From positions 992,001-1,056,000 of the forward strand of contig NZ_WQHX01000001.1 in assembly GCF_013035425.1 (NCBI RefSeq): a stretch of 64,000 nucleotides of DNA, given 5' to 3'. Shown in pieces: positions 53,287 to 62,638 of the stretch (position 1 is the stretch's first letter; every line of letters starts with the position of its first letter). Source of the DNA: Ruegeria arenilitoris (GTDB lineage Bacteria; Pseudomonadota; Alphaproteobacteria; Rhodobacterales; Rhodobacteraceae). The notes below the pieces were generated by a model. That model had not been told where the DNA came from and ran no database searches. It worked only from the letters and a program-made list of their open reading frames with translations. The position numbers and the translations under genes were made by a program.

Positions 53287-56102
53287 GAAGCCGCTCGCTC
53301 GGCGCCTTCGGCAATTGCCGTTCGAAGTTTGGCTTCGAGCCCTCGCTGCTTGCTTTCAGAGTGATATTTCAGCCCGAACATGTCTTTGACGTAGAAAGTG
53401 TCGACAACCTGTTCTCCATAGGTCGCAATAACCGCGTTGGCGATATAGACGTTTGCCGCTGCAAGCGTTCGGGTCAGATCATACAGCAGGCCGGGTCGGT
53501 CGCGGGTGTCGACCTCGATTATTGTGTAAATCTCGGACCCATCGTTGTCGAAAGTGATGTGGGTCGGAACATCGAAGGCGCGCTCGCGTTTTTTGATCTT
53601 ATCTCGGGACTTAAGCGCATCGCTTGCGACAACCTCGCCTTTCAGCGTCTTGTGGATCATTTGCGTCAATCGAGGCAGCCGGCTGGCTTCATACGGGTGT
53701 CCGTCTGAATCTTGAACCCAGAATGCATCAGTTACGTATCCGTCTTTGGTTGTATAGCTGCGTGCATCCACAACATTGGCGCCGACCAAAGCAAGCGCAC
53801 CGGCAATTCGAGCGAAAATGCCAGGGTGATCCGCCATGGCAAAGCATGCGCGTGTGGCGTCGCGGTCTTCGTCGGGATGCAGGCGAACTTCCATGTCACC
53901 TGGATCACCGCTGTGTTCCAACGCGCGCAGCATCTCGGCAAACTCAACATGCGTAGAGACGTTTAAGCCCTGCCAATAAGGCTCATAGTGGCGCCCGGTT
54001 TCCGTTTTTAAGTCAGCTTTGGACCAATCTACGAGTGCTGAGCGCAAAGCCTTTTTGGCACCGGCACCGCGGTTGGCGCGGTTGAGGTCTTCCATGCCGG
54101 TTTCCAAAGCGCGTTTGGTTTCTGCGTGCAGGGCCCTCAGCAAAGTAGCTTTCCAATTATTCCAAGTGTTGGGCCCAACGCCGCGAATGTCGCAAACCGT
54201 GAGTACGGTCAGCAGATCCAGTCTTTTCACGGTCTCGACCGCTTTGGCGAAATCTCGCACAGTCCGTGGGTCGGAAATATCGCGTTTTTGCGCCATGTCC
54301 GACATGAGCAGGTGATAGCGCACCAGCCATTCAACGGTTTCGGAGTCTGCCTTGCTCAGCCCCAACCGCGGGGCGACCTTGCGGGCGATTTGAGCGCCCA
54401 GAATAGAATGATCCTCGGGCCTACCCTTGCCGATGTCATGAAGCAAAAGTGCGACATACAGCACTTTGCGGTTGACTCCCTCTTTCAGAATCGAGGATGC
54501 AAGCGGCAAGGATTCGATCAGTTCACCTCGTTCAATTTGGGCCAGATTTACGATGCACTGGATGATGTGTTCGTCCACGGTGTAACTGTGGTACATATTG
54601 AACTGCATCATCGCCACGATCGGTTCAAACTCTGGCAAAAACGCCGAAAGAACACCCAGTTCATTCATACGGCGCAAGGCGCGCTCTGGGTTTCCGTGTT
54701 TCAGCATAAGGTCCAGGAAGATACGCTGCGCTTCTTTGTTTTTACGCATCTCGTCATCGATCAGATCCAGATTTGCTGTGACTAAACGCATCGCATCCGG
54801 GTGGATCAGCATACCTGTACGCAGGCCCTCTTCGAACAGACGCAGCATGTTTAATTGGTCTTCGAGGAATTCATCGGGGTCACTTACGGCCAAACGGCCA
54901 TGCACCATTTTGTAACCGGGTTTCACGCGGGGACGCCTGCGAAAAATACGCTCAAGCAATGGCGCGCTTTTGATGTGAGTGGCTTCAAGCTTGGTTAGAA
55001 AAATGCGGGTCAACTCGCCCACTCGGGTGGCCTCGCGGAAGTAGCGTTGCATAAAGACTTCGACTGCACGCCTGCCAGCACGGTCCTCATAACCCATGCG
55101 CTCGGCGACTTCGACCTGAAGATCGAAAGTCAGTTGTTCGGTAGCCCGCCCAGTGACCAGATGCATGTGCGCGCGTACGGCCCAAAGAAAATCTTCGGCT
55201 GCAACAAAGCCATTGAATTCTTCGGGTGTGAACAAACCCAACGGCACCAGTTCAGCCACATCGTGGACGCCATAGATGTATTTTGCGATCCAATAGAGGG
55301 ACTGAAGATCACGAAGGCCACCTTTGCCTTCTTTGACATTGGGCTCGACCATGTAACGCTCACCCTGTTTGTGGTGGCGCGACTCGCGTTCTTGCAATTT
55401 TGCCTCGATGAATTCCCTCTCGCTACCTTTGAACAGTTCTTCCTTGAGGCGTTGCTCGAGCTCTTCTGCCAACGGCTTGTCGCCTGCCAAAAAGCGCTGC
55501 TCCAACATTGCGGTTCGGATCGTGAAGTCCTCGGCCCCCAGGCGAAGGCAATCCCGTGTCGTACGAGAAGCGTGGCCAACCTTGAGCCGCAAATCCCAAA
55601 GGATATAGAGCATGGATTCAATCACGCTCTCGGCCCAAGCCGTGATTTTATATGGTGTTAGAAACAGCAGGTCCACGTCCGAGGAAGGGGCCATTTCACC
55701 ACGCCCGTATCCGCCAACCGCCAGAACAGCAATCTTTTCGCCCCGCGTTGGGTTGGCCAACGGGTGTAGCCGTTCGCTTGCAACCTGGAGCGCGGTGCAA
55801 ACCAATCTATCCATTAGAAAGGTATACGACCGCGTCAGTGGGCGCGCGTCAAAGGGACGGGCGGCAAATGCATCTGCGATGTTGCCGCGCCCTGTCTTTT
55901 GGGCGTCACGTAGAATGCGCACAGTTGCTGCACGCATTTCAGTGTTGTCTTTGCAATCTTCGAACGCGTTCGAAAGCTGGGCATTCACCCCGGCGCTGTC
56001 GAAAATCTCGCATTCCGGGCATATAAGCGCGCCTGTTGAAGGCGGGGTTTGACCGGATTGATCAGAAGCCAGCGCCAGAGAAGCTTTGTGGGGCAGAGTC
56101 AA
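53283..56102 (-). CDS. glnD: [Protein-PII] uridylyltransferase/uridylyl-removing enzyme
   Basis: GlnD senses glutamine and adds or removes UMP on PII proteins. The chain has a nucleotidyltransferase domain with GGYGRGEMAPSSDVDLLFL, an HD domain with LLLHDIGKGRPEDHS, and two C-terminal ACT domains (FARIAGALALVGANVV and DRPGLLYDLTRTLAAANV). The start is unclear. The frame is open to 56186, but that overlaps the lpoA-like gene by over 120 bp. I chose the TTG at 56102, 6 bases after AGGTGG, which still overlaps by 41 bp and gives 939 residues, a normal length. It is coupled to murJ downstream. Confidence 0.88.
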   Translation of the reverse strand: MTLPHKASLALASDQSGQTPPSTGALICPECEIFDSAGVNAQLSNAFEDCKDNTEMRAATVRILRDAQKTGRGNIADAFAARPFDARPLTRSYTFLMDRLVCTALQVASERLHPLANPTRGEKIAVLAVGGYGRGEMAPSSDVDLLFLTPYKITAWAESVIESMLYILWDLRLKVGHASRTTRDCLRLGAEDFTIRTAMLEQRFLAGDKPLAEELEQRLKEELFKGSEREFIEAKLQERESRHHKQGERYMVEPNVKEGKGGLRDLQSLYWIAKYIYGVHDVAELVPLGLFTPEEFNGFVAAEDFLWAVRAHMHLVTGRATEQLTFDLQVEVAERMGYEDRAGRRAVEVFMQRYFREATRVGELTRIFLTKLEATHIKSAPLLERIFRRRPRVKPGYKMVHGRLAVSDPDEFLEDQLNMLRLFEEGLRTGMLIHPDAMRLVTANLDLIDDEMRKNKEAQRIFLDLMLKHGNPERALRRMNELGVLSAFLPEFEPIVAMMQFNMYHSYTVDEHIIQCIVNLAQIERGELIESLPLASSILKEGVNRKVLYVALLLHDIGKGRPEDHSILGAQIARKVAPRLGLSKADSETVEWLVRYHLLMSDMAQKRDISDPRTVRDFAKAVETVKRLDLLTVLTVCDIRGVGPNTWNNWKATLLRALHAETKRALETGMEDLNRANRGAGAKKALRSALVDWSKADLKTETGRHYEPYWQGLNVSTHVEFAEMLRALEHSGDPGDMEVRLHPDEDRDATRACFAMADHPGIFARIAGALALVGANVVDARSYTTKDGYVTDAFWVQDSDGHPYEASRLPRLTQMIHKTLKGEVVASDALKSRDKIKKRERAFDVPTHITFDNDGSEIYTIIEVDTRDRPGLLYDLTRTLAAANVYIANAVIATYGEQVVDTFYVKDMFGLKYHSESKQRGLEAKLRTAIAEGAERAAS

Positions 56103-57234
56103 TAACAACCACCTGTTTGTTCTGGATCGTGGCAACCGCCAGACCGCGTTCATTTGTCCCATTCGGGCGCAGACGGAAGATGCCACCGACGCCTTGGAAC
56201 CCGGCGTTTTGCGTCAGAGCGGCACCTGTCAGCGCATTCGATTTACCCTGACTAACCAACGCACCAATTGCGGCGATACCGTCATAAGCCAAGCCACTGA
56301 TTGGATGCGGTGCCTCGCCGTAGGTGGCGTTGTAACGTTGGCGATAGGCCTGAGCCTTGGCTGGGTCAGGTAAGGCGAACCAACCACCCTGAACGCCCGG
56401 AAGCTCCAGCGTTTGGGAAGGTATGTCCCAGCGCGTCAGACCAATATACTGCGTTGTTGCCGGGGACAGTCCGGATTCGGGCAGCAGTTGGCTGAAAAGC
56501 GGAAGGGCGCCAGCCGTGGTGGCCGTCAGGAATATCGAATCCGCCCCCGAGGAATCCATTGTGGATTTGATGGACGGGACCGCATTAATAACGCCCTGTT
56601 GCGACCGATCGAAGCCAATGGAACCAGCATTGTTCACACGGCTGTTACTAAGTGCACCGGCGATTGCGGCTTGTCCCAATTGACCAGAGGCATCGTTGCT
56701 GTGAACGATAACCATACCACTCTTGCCTTGTTGGCCAGCAAAGCTGACGAGGCGATTGGCAGTATTTTCAAAGGTCGGTCCAAGAACGAAGACATTTCCG
56801 CCCGCAATAGTAGTGTTGTTGGAGAAGGACAGTACGTTCACACCGTTGTTCAATACAGCCAGCCCTGCTGCATTAGCAGCCTGAGCGTAAACTGGGCCCA
56901 GAATGATTTTTGCTCCGTCTGCAACAGCCTGCTGAGCTACGGCGGACGCTGTTGCAGCGCTGCCAGCGGTGTCGTACACCCTCAGGTCGATGTTGACATT
57001 TGGAAGGTCAGTCATTGCCAGGCGGGCGGCATTTTCAAGGCTTTGGGCTAAGGCGGCATCTCCGGATTGCCCTGAACCAAGCGGTACTAAAAGCGCAACA
57101 GGTACTGGTTCCGATGTGTCAATCGACGGACCGCCGGTGTTCACACCAGGCTCACATGCGGCTAGAAACACCGCTGCGGCTAGGGCCAAAACCGATTTGG
57201 TCAGTTTGCGGGCGGGCTTGCAAACAGTGAACAT
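56062..57234 (-). CDS. LpoA/LppC-like penicillin-binding protein activator lipoprotein
   Basis: The 390-residue protein has a lipobox LAAC (Cys near residue 27) after a basic N terminus and a hydrophobic stretch. The rest has the periplasmic-binding-protein-like fold: PVALLVPLGSGQSGDAALAQSLENAARLA near 45-70 and an IILGPVYAQAANAAG segment near 110. In E. coli LpoA activates PBP1A from the outer membrane; in alphaproteobacteria this shorter form lacks the N-terminal TPR part, so the name is by similarity only. It is divergent from rsmI, the usual neighbour. Confidence 0.85.
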   Translation of the reverse strand: MFTVCKPARKLTKSVLALAAAVFLAACEPGVNTGGPSIDTSEPVPVALLVPLGSGQSGDAALAQSLENAARLAMTDLPNVNIDLRVYDTAGSAATASAVAQQAVADGAKIILGPVYAQAANAAGLAVLNNGVNVLSFSNNTTIAGGNVFVLGPTFENTANRLVSFAGQQGKSGMVIVHSNDASGQLGQAAIAGALSNSRVNNAGSIGFDRSQQGVINAVPSIKSTMDSSGADSIFLTATTAGALPLFSQLLPESGLSPATTQYIGLTRWDIPSQTLELPGVQGGWFALPDPAKAQAYRQRYNATYGEAPHPISGLAYDGIAAIGALVSQGKSNALTGAALTQNAGFQGVGGIFRLRPNGTNERGLAVATIQNKQVVVIDSAPQSFSGAGF

Positions 57235-57322
57235 CTAAATGAAAACTCCTTGATCCGGCGGCCATGGATGCAGCCATTATATTGAGCCGCGATAATAAAC
57301 GTCATGCTGTGAGGGTCCAGCT

Positions 57323-58189
57323 TTGAATTTTCAAAAGATCAGATTGGGCGCCGGCCTGTATTTTGTCGCTACTCCGATAGGGACTGCGCGGGATATCACA
57401 CTCAGGGCGTTGGATGTGCTGGCTTCGGCAGACATGATAGCGGCTGAGGACACACGCAGCCTACGCAAGCTGATGGAGATCCACGGCGTCCCTTTGGCTG
57501 GTCGGCGCATTCAGGCTTACCATGATCACAGCGGTGTTGGCGCACGAAACCGCATCATGGATGCGCTGGAACAGGGAATGTCTGTCGCTTATGCCTCAGA
57601 AGCCGGAATGCCATTAATCGCCGATCCCGGTTACGATCTTGGACGACAGGCGGCGGAAGAAGGTCATTTGGTCACTTGTGCCCCCGGACCGTCGGCCGCG
57701 ATGATGGCCCTTACCCTGGCCGGGCTGCCAACGGACGCGTTCTTTTTTGCCGGCTTCCTGCCAAATTCCTCGGGTGCCAGAAAAACTAAAATTGAGGCAT
57801 TGCGCGAAATACCGGGTACACTAATTTTTTATGAATCTCCCAAACGCCTGGCAGCCTGTCTTTCGGATCTTTCCCACGTTCTTGGAGAGAATCGTAAAGC
57901 CGCCATTTGTCGAGAATTGACTAAGAAATTTGAAGAAGTGAGGCGAGCCACCTTGGGCGACCTAACCGCAGAATACACGGGCAAATCTGTCAAAGGGGAA
58001 ATTGTTCTGTTGGTGGATCGCGGCCATTCGCAATCTGTTAACGAATCGGAAGTAGATGAAGCTCTTGCAAAGGCCCTCGAAACCCACTCAGTCCGGGATG
58101 CAGCTGACCTTGTTTCCAAGATGTATGACGTACCGCGCCGCCCGATTTATCAGAAAGCCTTGAAATTGGGAAAGGAACGAAATGGTTAA
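57323..58189 (+). CDS. rsmI: 16S rRNA (cytidine(1402)-2'-O)-methyltransferase
   Basis: RsmI methylates the ribose of C1402 in 16S rRNA using SAM. The 288 residues show GLYFVATPIGTARDITLRALDVLASAD at the N terminus, AEDTRSLRKL near 42, and SEAGMPLIADPGYDL near 92, where the usual SDAGTPLISDPG has two changes (Glu for Asp and Met for Thr), then CAPGPSAAMMAL near 120. The start is TTG at 57323 with GAGGG 7 bases before; no ATG fits. It overlaps yraN by 8 bp. Confidence 0.94.
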   Translation: MNFQKIRLGAGLYFVATPIGTARDITLRALDVLASADMIAAEDTRSLRKLMEIHGVPLAGRRIQAYHDHSGVGARNRIMDALEQGMSVAYASEAGMPLIADPGYDLGRQAAEEGHLVTCAPGPSAAMMALTLAGLPTDAFFFAGFLPNSSGARKTKIEALREIPGTLIFYESPKRLAACLSDLSHVLGENRKAAICRELTKKFEEVRRATLGDLTAEYTGKSVKGEIVLLVDRGHSQSVNESEVDEALAKALETHSVRDAADLVSKMYDVPRRPIYQKALKLGKERNG

Positions 58190-58553
58190 TAGGTCAGTTC
58201 GGGGCTCGGTTTCAAATCTTGCTGGACGCGCCGCTGAACAGGCCGTTGCAACTGACTATGAACGCCGAGGCTTTACCATTGCGCATCGCCGTTGGCGTGG
58301 CGCAGCGGGTGAAATCGACCTGATTGCGCGCGACACCGAAGGGCTGGTGTTCATCGAAGTCAAGAAAAGCAGTAGTTTCGAAGCCGCTGCCGCAAGAATA
58401 AACACGCGACAGATTCAGCGCATTGTTTCCGCAGCTGCGCAGTTTCTGGAGCATGAACCCGATGGGCAGCTTACGAATGTCAGGTTTGATGCAGCCCTAG
58501 TCGATGCGTCTGGTGCGGTTCAAATTATTGAAAACGCCTTCGGACACGGCTGA
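58182..58553 (+). CDS. YraN family putative endonuclease-fold protein (UPF0102)
   Basis: The 123-residue protein has the YraN pattern: AEQAVATDYERRGFTIAHRRWR, GEIDLIARD and VFIEVKKSS, which together give the Asp, Glu and Lys of a restriction-nuclease-like fold. The function of YraN is not proven; a nuclease role in DNA repair or recombination is suspected. It overlaps rsmI by 8 bp and is followed by gshB after 61 bp; the order rsmI-yraN-gshB is common in Rhodobacteraceae. Confidence 0.92.
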   Translation: MVNRSVRGSVSNLAGRAAEQAVATDYERRGFTIAHRRWRGAAGEIDLIARDTEGLVFIEVKKSSSFEAAAARINTRQIQRIVSAAAQFLEHEPDGQLTNVRFDAALVDASGAVQIIENAFGHG

Positions 58554-58614
58554 TCGCCATTGAACCCCCGGCCACAGTGGGCCATGTATCTGGCGTTAAG
58601 ACAGAGGACTCGCC

Positions 58615-59547
58615 ATGAAAATCGCCTTTCAAATGGACCCGATTGGGGCCGTGGACATTGATGCAGACAGTTCATTCCGGCTGGCGGAGGAAGCACAGGC
58701 CCGCGGCCATGAATTGTTTTTCTACGGCCCGGATCAGTTGGCCTATCAGGAAGGGCGAGTTACGGCGCGTGCCCAAGAAATGACAATTCAGCGGGTTGCT
58801 GGCGACCCCGCAATTTTGGGCCCGGAACACGAAGTCGATCTTGGCGAATTTGATGTGGTTTGGTTGCGTCAGGACCCTCCGTTCGACATGCACTACATAA
58901 CCTCGACGCATTTACTGGACAGGCTTCGGGATAAGGTTTTGGTCGTTAACGACCCATTTTGGGTTAGAAACTACCCGGAAAAACTCTTGGTGCTGGATTT
59001 CCCCGAACTGACGCCGCCGACAACGATTGCGCGGGATCTGCGCACCATCAAAGCGTTTAAGGAAAAGCATGGCGATGTGATTCTGAAGCCTCTTTATGGG
59101 AATGGGGGCGCAGGGGTTTTCCGTTTGGATGCAAACGATCGAAACCTGACTTCGCTGCACGAACTTTTCACGGGCTTTTCGCGAGAACCTTTAATTGTTC
59201 AGAAATTCCTGCCTGATGTCAGTAACGGCGACAAGCGTGTCATTTTAGTTGACGGTGAACCTGTCGGTGCGATCAATCGTGTTCCGGCCGAAGGGGAAAC
59301 CAGGTCCAACATGCATGTTGGAGGACGGCCTGAAAAAATTAGCCTTTCGGAAAGAGATTTGGAGATTTGCGCTGCAATTGGCCCTCTGTTGAAGGAAAAG
59401 GGTCAGATTTTCGTCGGTATCGACGTGATCGGAGACTATCTGACCGAGATAAATGTGACGTCGCCAACTGGCATTCAGGAACTGGAGCGGTTCGATGGCG
59501 TAAATGTTGCGGGGAAGATCTGGGATGCAATCGAGGCTAAACTCTAA
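58615..59547 (+). CDS. gshB: Glutathione synthetase
   Basis: GshB joins glycine to gamma-glutamylcysteine with ATP. The 310 residues show the prokaryotic GSH synthetase N-terminal fold ([23 protein letters not shown]), [27 protein letters not shown] near 105-130, and the ATP-grasp [15 protein letters not shown] near 160 with [11 protein letters not shown] near 285. The stop overlaps the converging yifB stop by 4 bp. Length is standard. Confidence 0.96.
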   Translation: MKIAFQMDPIGAVDIDADSSFRLAEEAQARGHELFFYGPDQLAYQEGRVTARAQEMTIQRVAGDPAILGPEHEVDLGEFDVVWLRQDPPFDMHYITSTHLLDRLRDKVLVVNDPFWVRNYPEKLLVLDFPELTPPTTIARDLRTIKAFKEKHGDVILKPLYGNGGAGVFRLDANDRNLTSLHELFTGFSREPLIVQKFLPDVSNGDKRVILVDGEPVGAINRVPAEGETRSNMHVGGRPEKISLSERDLEICAAIGPLLKEKGQIFVGIDVIGDYLTEINVTSPTGIQELERFDGVNVAGKIWDAIEAKL

Positions 59548-61058
59548 ACTGCAATCTGGGCGCTGATGCGAAAGCTCAGCGCCTCGGCCACGTGGTGCCG
59601 CTGGATGTCGATGGTGCCCTCGAGATCCGCGATAGTGCGCGCGACCCGCATTATTCGGTGAAACGCTCGAGCGGAGAGGCCGAAACGGTTTGCTGCCTGT
59701 ATCAGTAATTCTTTACCCTCGTTTTCTAATACCGCGACTTCTTCAAGTAATTTACCCTCGGCGTCCGCGTTTTGTCGCGCGGTAGGGATGTCCCTAAACC
59801 GATCAGCCTGAATAACGCGGGCTTTTTCAACGCGTTTAGCCACCACTGCAGAACTTTCGCCTGACGGTGGCAGGTCCAGATCGGTGAAGCTAACAGGCGG
59901 AACCTCGATCCGCAGGTCGAACCGGTCCATCAGCGGACCAGATATTCGGGCAAGATAGTCTTCACCGCAGGCTGGCGCCCGGGAACACGCGCGGGACGGA
60001 TCAGTCAAATATCCGCATTTGCAGGGATTGGCAGCCGCGACCAGCATGAATCGGCATGGGTATTTCACATGAGCATTTGCCCGTGCGACCATGACTTCAC
60101 CTGTTTCGATCGGCTGGCGCAGCGTTTCCAACACGGTGCGCGGAAACTCTGGAAATTCGTCCATGAACAGAACACCATTATGAGCCAGAGAAATCTCGCC
60201 GGGTTTGGCTCCCTTGCCGCCGCCGACAATGGCCGCCATCGAGGCGGTATGATGAGGCTCCCGAAACGGTCGCGCGCGACTGATACCGCCTTCATCGAGC
60301 AGCCCGCACAACGAGTGTATCATCGAGGTTTCGAGGGCTTCGGCGGGTGATAGTGGGGGTAAGATACCCGGAAGACGCGCGGCCAACATAGATTTTCCTG
60401 AACCCGGTGTTCCGGTCATGATCAAGTGGTGCCGTCCCGCCGCAGCAATTTCCAACGCTCGCTTGGCTCGCTCCTGTCCTCTCACGTCTCGCAGATCGCG
60501 CTCGCCCTGCGCTAGCCTGACCTCTCCTGGCTGGGCGACCTCCAGAGGAGACTGCCCAGAGAAATGGCGCACAACATCACCAAGCGAACCTGCTCCAATC
60601 ACTTGTGTGGCTTCGACCCAGGCCGCCTCGGCGCTCGAGGCGCGTGGACAGACCAGAATGCGATTTTCAGTGGCCGCAGTCATGGCGGCGGGTAGGGCGC
60701 CGACAACGGGTGCCAATGACCCATCCAATGAAAGTTCACCAAGCGCAACGGCACTTTCTGCTGCGTCAGACGGGATGATTTCGAGGGCTGACAACAATGC
60801 GACTGCGATCGGTAGATCGAAATGGCTGCCCTCTTTGGGGAGGTCGGCAGGAGAAAGGTTTATGGTGATCCGCTTGGAAGGAAGCGCAATGGCCATCGAA
60901 CTAAGGGCACTGCGCACTCTTTCACGAGCCTCCGAGACGGCTTTGTCAGGCAGGCCGACAATCGAAAATGCAGGCAGGCCCGGCGAGACGGCGCATTGCA
61001 CTTCAACTGGCCGGGCATCGACACCTTGGAACGCGACTGTATGGGCGCGAGCTACCAT
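59544..61058 (-). CDS. YifB/ComM-type Mg-chelatase-like AAA ATPase
   Basis: The 504-residue protein has an N-terminal Lon-like domain ([35 protein letters not shown]), an AAA domain with Walker [12 protein letters not shown] near 217 and DEFPEF near 300, a zinc-like [17 protein letters not shown] segment near 335, and a C-terminal Mg-chelatase part. ComM-type proteins promote branch migration during natural transformation. In Rhodobacter capsulatus comM-type genes are part of the CtrA-dependent competence set used to take up gene-transfer-agent DNA. CtrA-like half-sites lie 29-43 bp upstream of this start. Confidence 0.92.
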   Translation of the reverse strand: MVARAHTVAFQGVDARPVEVQCAVSPGLPAFSIVGLPDKAVSEARERVRSALSSMAIALPSKRITINLSPADLPKEGSHFDLPIAVALLSALEIIPSDAAESAVALGELSLDGSLAPVVGALPAAMTAATENRILVCPRASSAEAAWVEATQVIGAGSLGDVVRHFSGQSPLEVAQPGEVRLAQGERDLRDVRGQERAKRALEIAAAGRHHLIMTGTPGSGKSMLAARLPGILPPLSPAEALETSMIHSLCGLLDEGGISRARPFREPHHTASMAAIVGGGKGAKPGEISLAHNGVLFMDEFPEFPRTVLETLRQPIETGEVMVARANAHVKYPCRFMLVAAANPCKCGYLTDPSRACSRAPACGEDYLARISGPLMDRFDLRIEVPPVSFTDLDLPPSGESSAVVAKRVEKARVIQADRFRDIPTARQNADAEGKLLEEVAVLENEGKELLIQAANRFGLSARAFHRIMRVARTIADLEGTIDIQRHHVAEALSFRISAQIAV

Positions 61059-61086
61059 GTTTCCTCCGCTTCGAACCTGATTGTGG

Positions 61087-61101
61087 TTAACAGAGGGTTA
61101 C
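61087..61101 (-). promoter_or_regulatory. CtrA-like box upstream of yifB
   Basis: On the minus strand the sequence GTAA-N7-TTAA (TTAACAGAGGGTTAC on the plus strand) is one base off the CtrA consensus TTAA-N7-TTAA; its inner half extends to TTAACCAC, close to TTAACCAT. It lies 29 to 43 bp before the yifB start codon. A second half-site matching TTAACCAT exactly lies at 61123-61130 in the end of the next gene. Whether CtrA binds is inference. Confidence 0.45.
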
Positions 61102-61116
61102 TGGCATGGGTGCGGT

Positions 61117-62001
61117 TTAAGAATGGTTAACAGAACTCACCATCTTTTCAAATTTCGGCCATGCTTGAGGATCGGAGAGCGTCTTGTCCCTACAAAACGC
61201 ATTGCAAAAGCCCCAGATTCGTCCGTTCAGCTTTAGAAAATGCGTGACGGGTTGTCCTGAATACGGGCAAGCGGAATTGATTGATGGCCCATCAGTTGCA
61301 GGCATGGCGCTCGAAGTTTCTCCAATCGGCCAAGGTGCCGAAGGGAGGTTCTGATTATACGGAAAAGGATCGTACTTTACCGTCATTCCCATCGCGCGCC
61401 ACTGTCGAACCGATATATCTGCCAGCAATTGCAGGCAATATTCACGATTTTGTTCAGAAACTGGCAGATCATACCCGATGACCCGTGCCGCCACAGGTGT
61501 GTAAAACACGTCAGCTAGAGAGTAGGTTTCAAACAGAGGTCCCTGCTTCGCCCCGGAGACCGACCGAGCATGCTGCCATAGCAACTCAATGCGCTTCAGG
61601 TCTGTCAGAGTTTCGGCCGTTGGCGCAAACCCTCCCCAACAATGTAACAATTGCATCGGACATTCAGAACGCAGCGCAGCGAAACCAGCTACCATTTCGG
61701 AACACAACCAGCGGGCTGTCGCGCGGGCCGTGGCGTTTTGCGGCCAAAGATTTGCTTCAGGGTGACGTTCAGCCAGCGTCTCTGCGATCGCAAGGCTTTC
61801 ACCAACAACAATACCGTCTGGCAGACGTAGGGCCGGAACAAGGCGGGCCGGTGAAACTTGTGCCATGTCCTCAGCCATCGAGCCGGAATACAAGCCGACC
61901 ATGTGGGTTCGATACGGCAAACCGAACTTTTTCAGCATTAGCCAACCACGAAAGGACCAACTGGAAAACAGGCGGTCACCGATAAAGAGTTCGTAAGTCA
62001 T
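61117..62001 (-). CDS. Glutathione S-transferase with a C-terminal cysteine finger
   Basis: The 294-residue protein has an N-terminal GST thioredoxin-fold domain (YELFIGDRLFSSWSFRGWLML, with Ser-Ser-Trp-Ser in the active-site region) and a helical GST C domain to about residue 215. A further 50-residue tail carries C245, C266 and C270 in CPYSG and FCNAFCRD, like a TRASH or YHS-type metal finger. I recall such tails in related Roseobacter GSTs. The ATG at 62001 fits the GST start; the frame opens 54 codons earlier, in cobC. It begins 58 bp after cobC. Confidence 0.85.
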   Translation of the reverse strand: MTYELFIGDRLFSSWSFRGWLMLKKFGLPYRTHMVGLYSGSMAEDMAQVSPARLVPALRLPDGIVVGESLAIAETLAERHPEANLWPQNATARATARWLCSEMVAGFAALRSECPMQLLHCWGGFAPTAETLTDLKRIELLWQHARSVSGAKQGPLFETYSLADVFYTPVAARVIGYDLPVSEQNREYCLQLLADISVRQWRAMGMTVKYDPFPYNQNLPSAPWPIGETSSAMPATDGPSINSACPYSGQPVTHFLKLNGRIWGFCNAFCRDKTLSDPQAWPKFEKMVSSVNHS

Positions 62002-62059
62002 GTACTGACGATGGCGAACGTAGGGCCAGCAGTAAATCAGAGAATTGTGCGTTAATTGA

Positions 62060-62638
62060 TCACGGACAGTGATTGATCCGACCAACGGTCCAACTATTGG
62101 TGGATCGTGTAATTTCGGTAACGGAAAGATTATCGATCCGATGCGAAAACGCTTCCTTAGCATTAACGTTTAGGGCGCGCTGGACCTGAGTCAGAATGAC
62201 CCCAAAATGCGCAACTACAATCAAGTCACGACCCACGTGCTGGTCGATCAGGTTGTCAATTACAGCATCCACTCTGGTACAGACTTCGTTCCAGCTTTCG
62301 CCATGTGGGGGGCGGACATCACCTGGGGCGTCCCAATAGGCAAAGGCCAATTCTGGATCATCGGCCTCGATCTCGGCGAAAGAGCGCATTTCCCAGGCCC
62401 CAAAATTTATTTCGCGCAGGTCACGGTCATGGGGCAAACGGAACCGTTGGCCTTGAATAGCAGACGCAGTATCGGCGGCACGTGACAGGTCGGACGAGAT
62501 GACCACCGCATCCGAGGGCAAGTGCGAGTGCAGCCTGTCAATGGCGACGAGATCGCTTAGGTCAGCGGGTATGTCCGACCAACCGACCATGGCTTTGGCG
62601 TGAGTCGGGCCATGGCGGACAAGGTGCAAACGTGTCAT
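62060..62638 (-). CDS. cobC: Histidine phosphatase family protein, probable alpha-ribazole phosphatase
   Basis: The 192-residue protein has the phosphoglycerate-mutase-like RHG motif (HLVRHGPTHAKAM near residue 8), a second His in VVAHFGVIL near 145, and the DLREINFGAWEMRSFAEIEAD helix typical of CobC. CobC removes phosphate from alpha-ribazole-5-phosphate or cobalamin-phosphate in lower-ligand assembly. Its start overlaps the cobU stop by 4 bp (ATGA), which supports the cobalamin role over a general phosphatase. Confidence 0.85.
   Translation of the reverse strand: MTRLHLVRHGPTHAKAMVGWSDIPADLSDLVAIDRLHSHLPSDAVVISSDLSRAADTASAIQGQRFRLPHDRDLREINFGAWEMRSFAEIEADDPELAFAYWDAPGDVRPPHGESWNEVCTRVDAVIDNLIDQHVGRDLIVVAHFGVILTQVQRALNVNAKEAFSHRIDNLSVTEITRSTNSWTVGRINHCP

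Noticed and set aside
62001..62163. Longer N terminus of the glutathione transferase frame
   Set aside because: The extra 54 codons overlap cobC and carry no GST similarity; the ATG at 62001 starts the thioredoxin fold.
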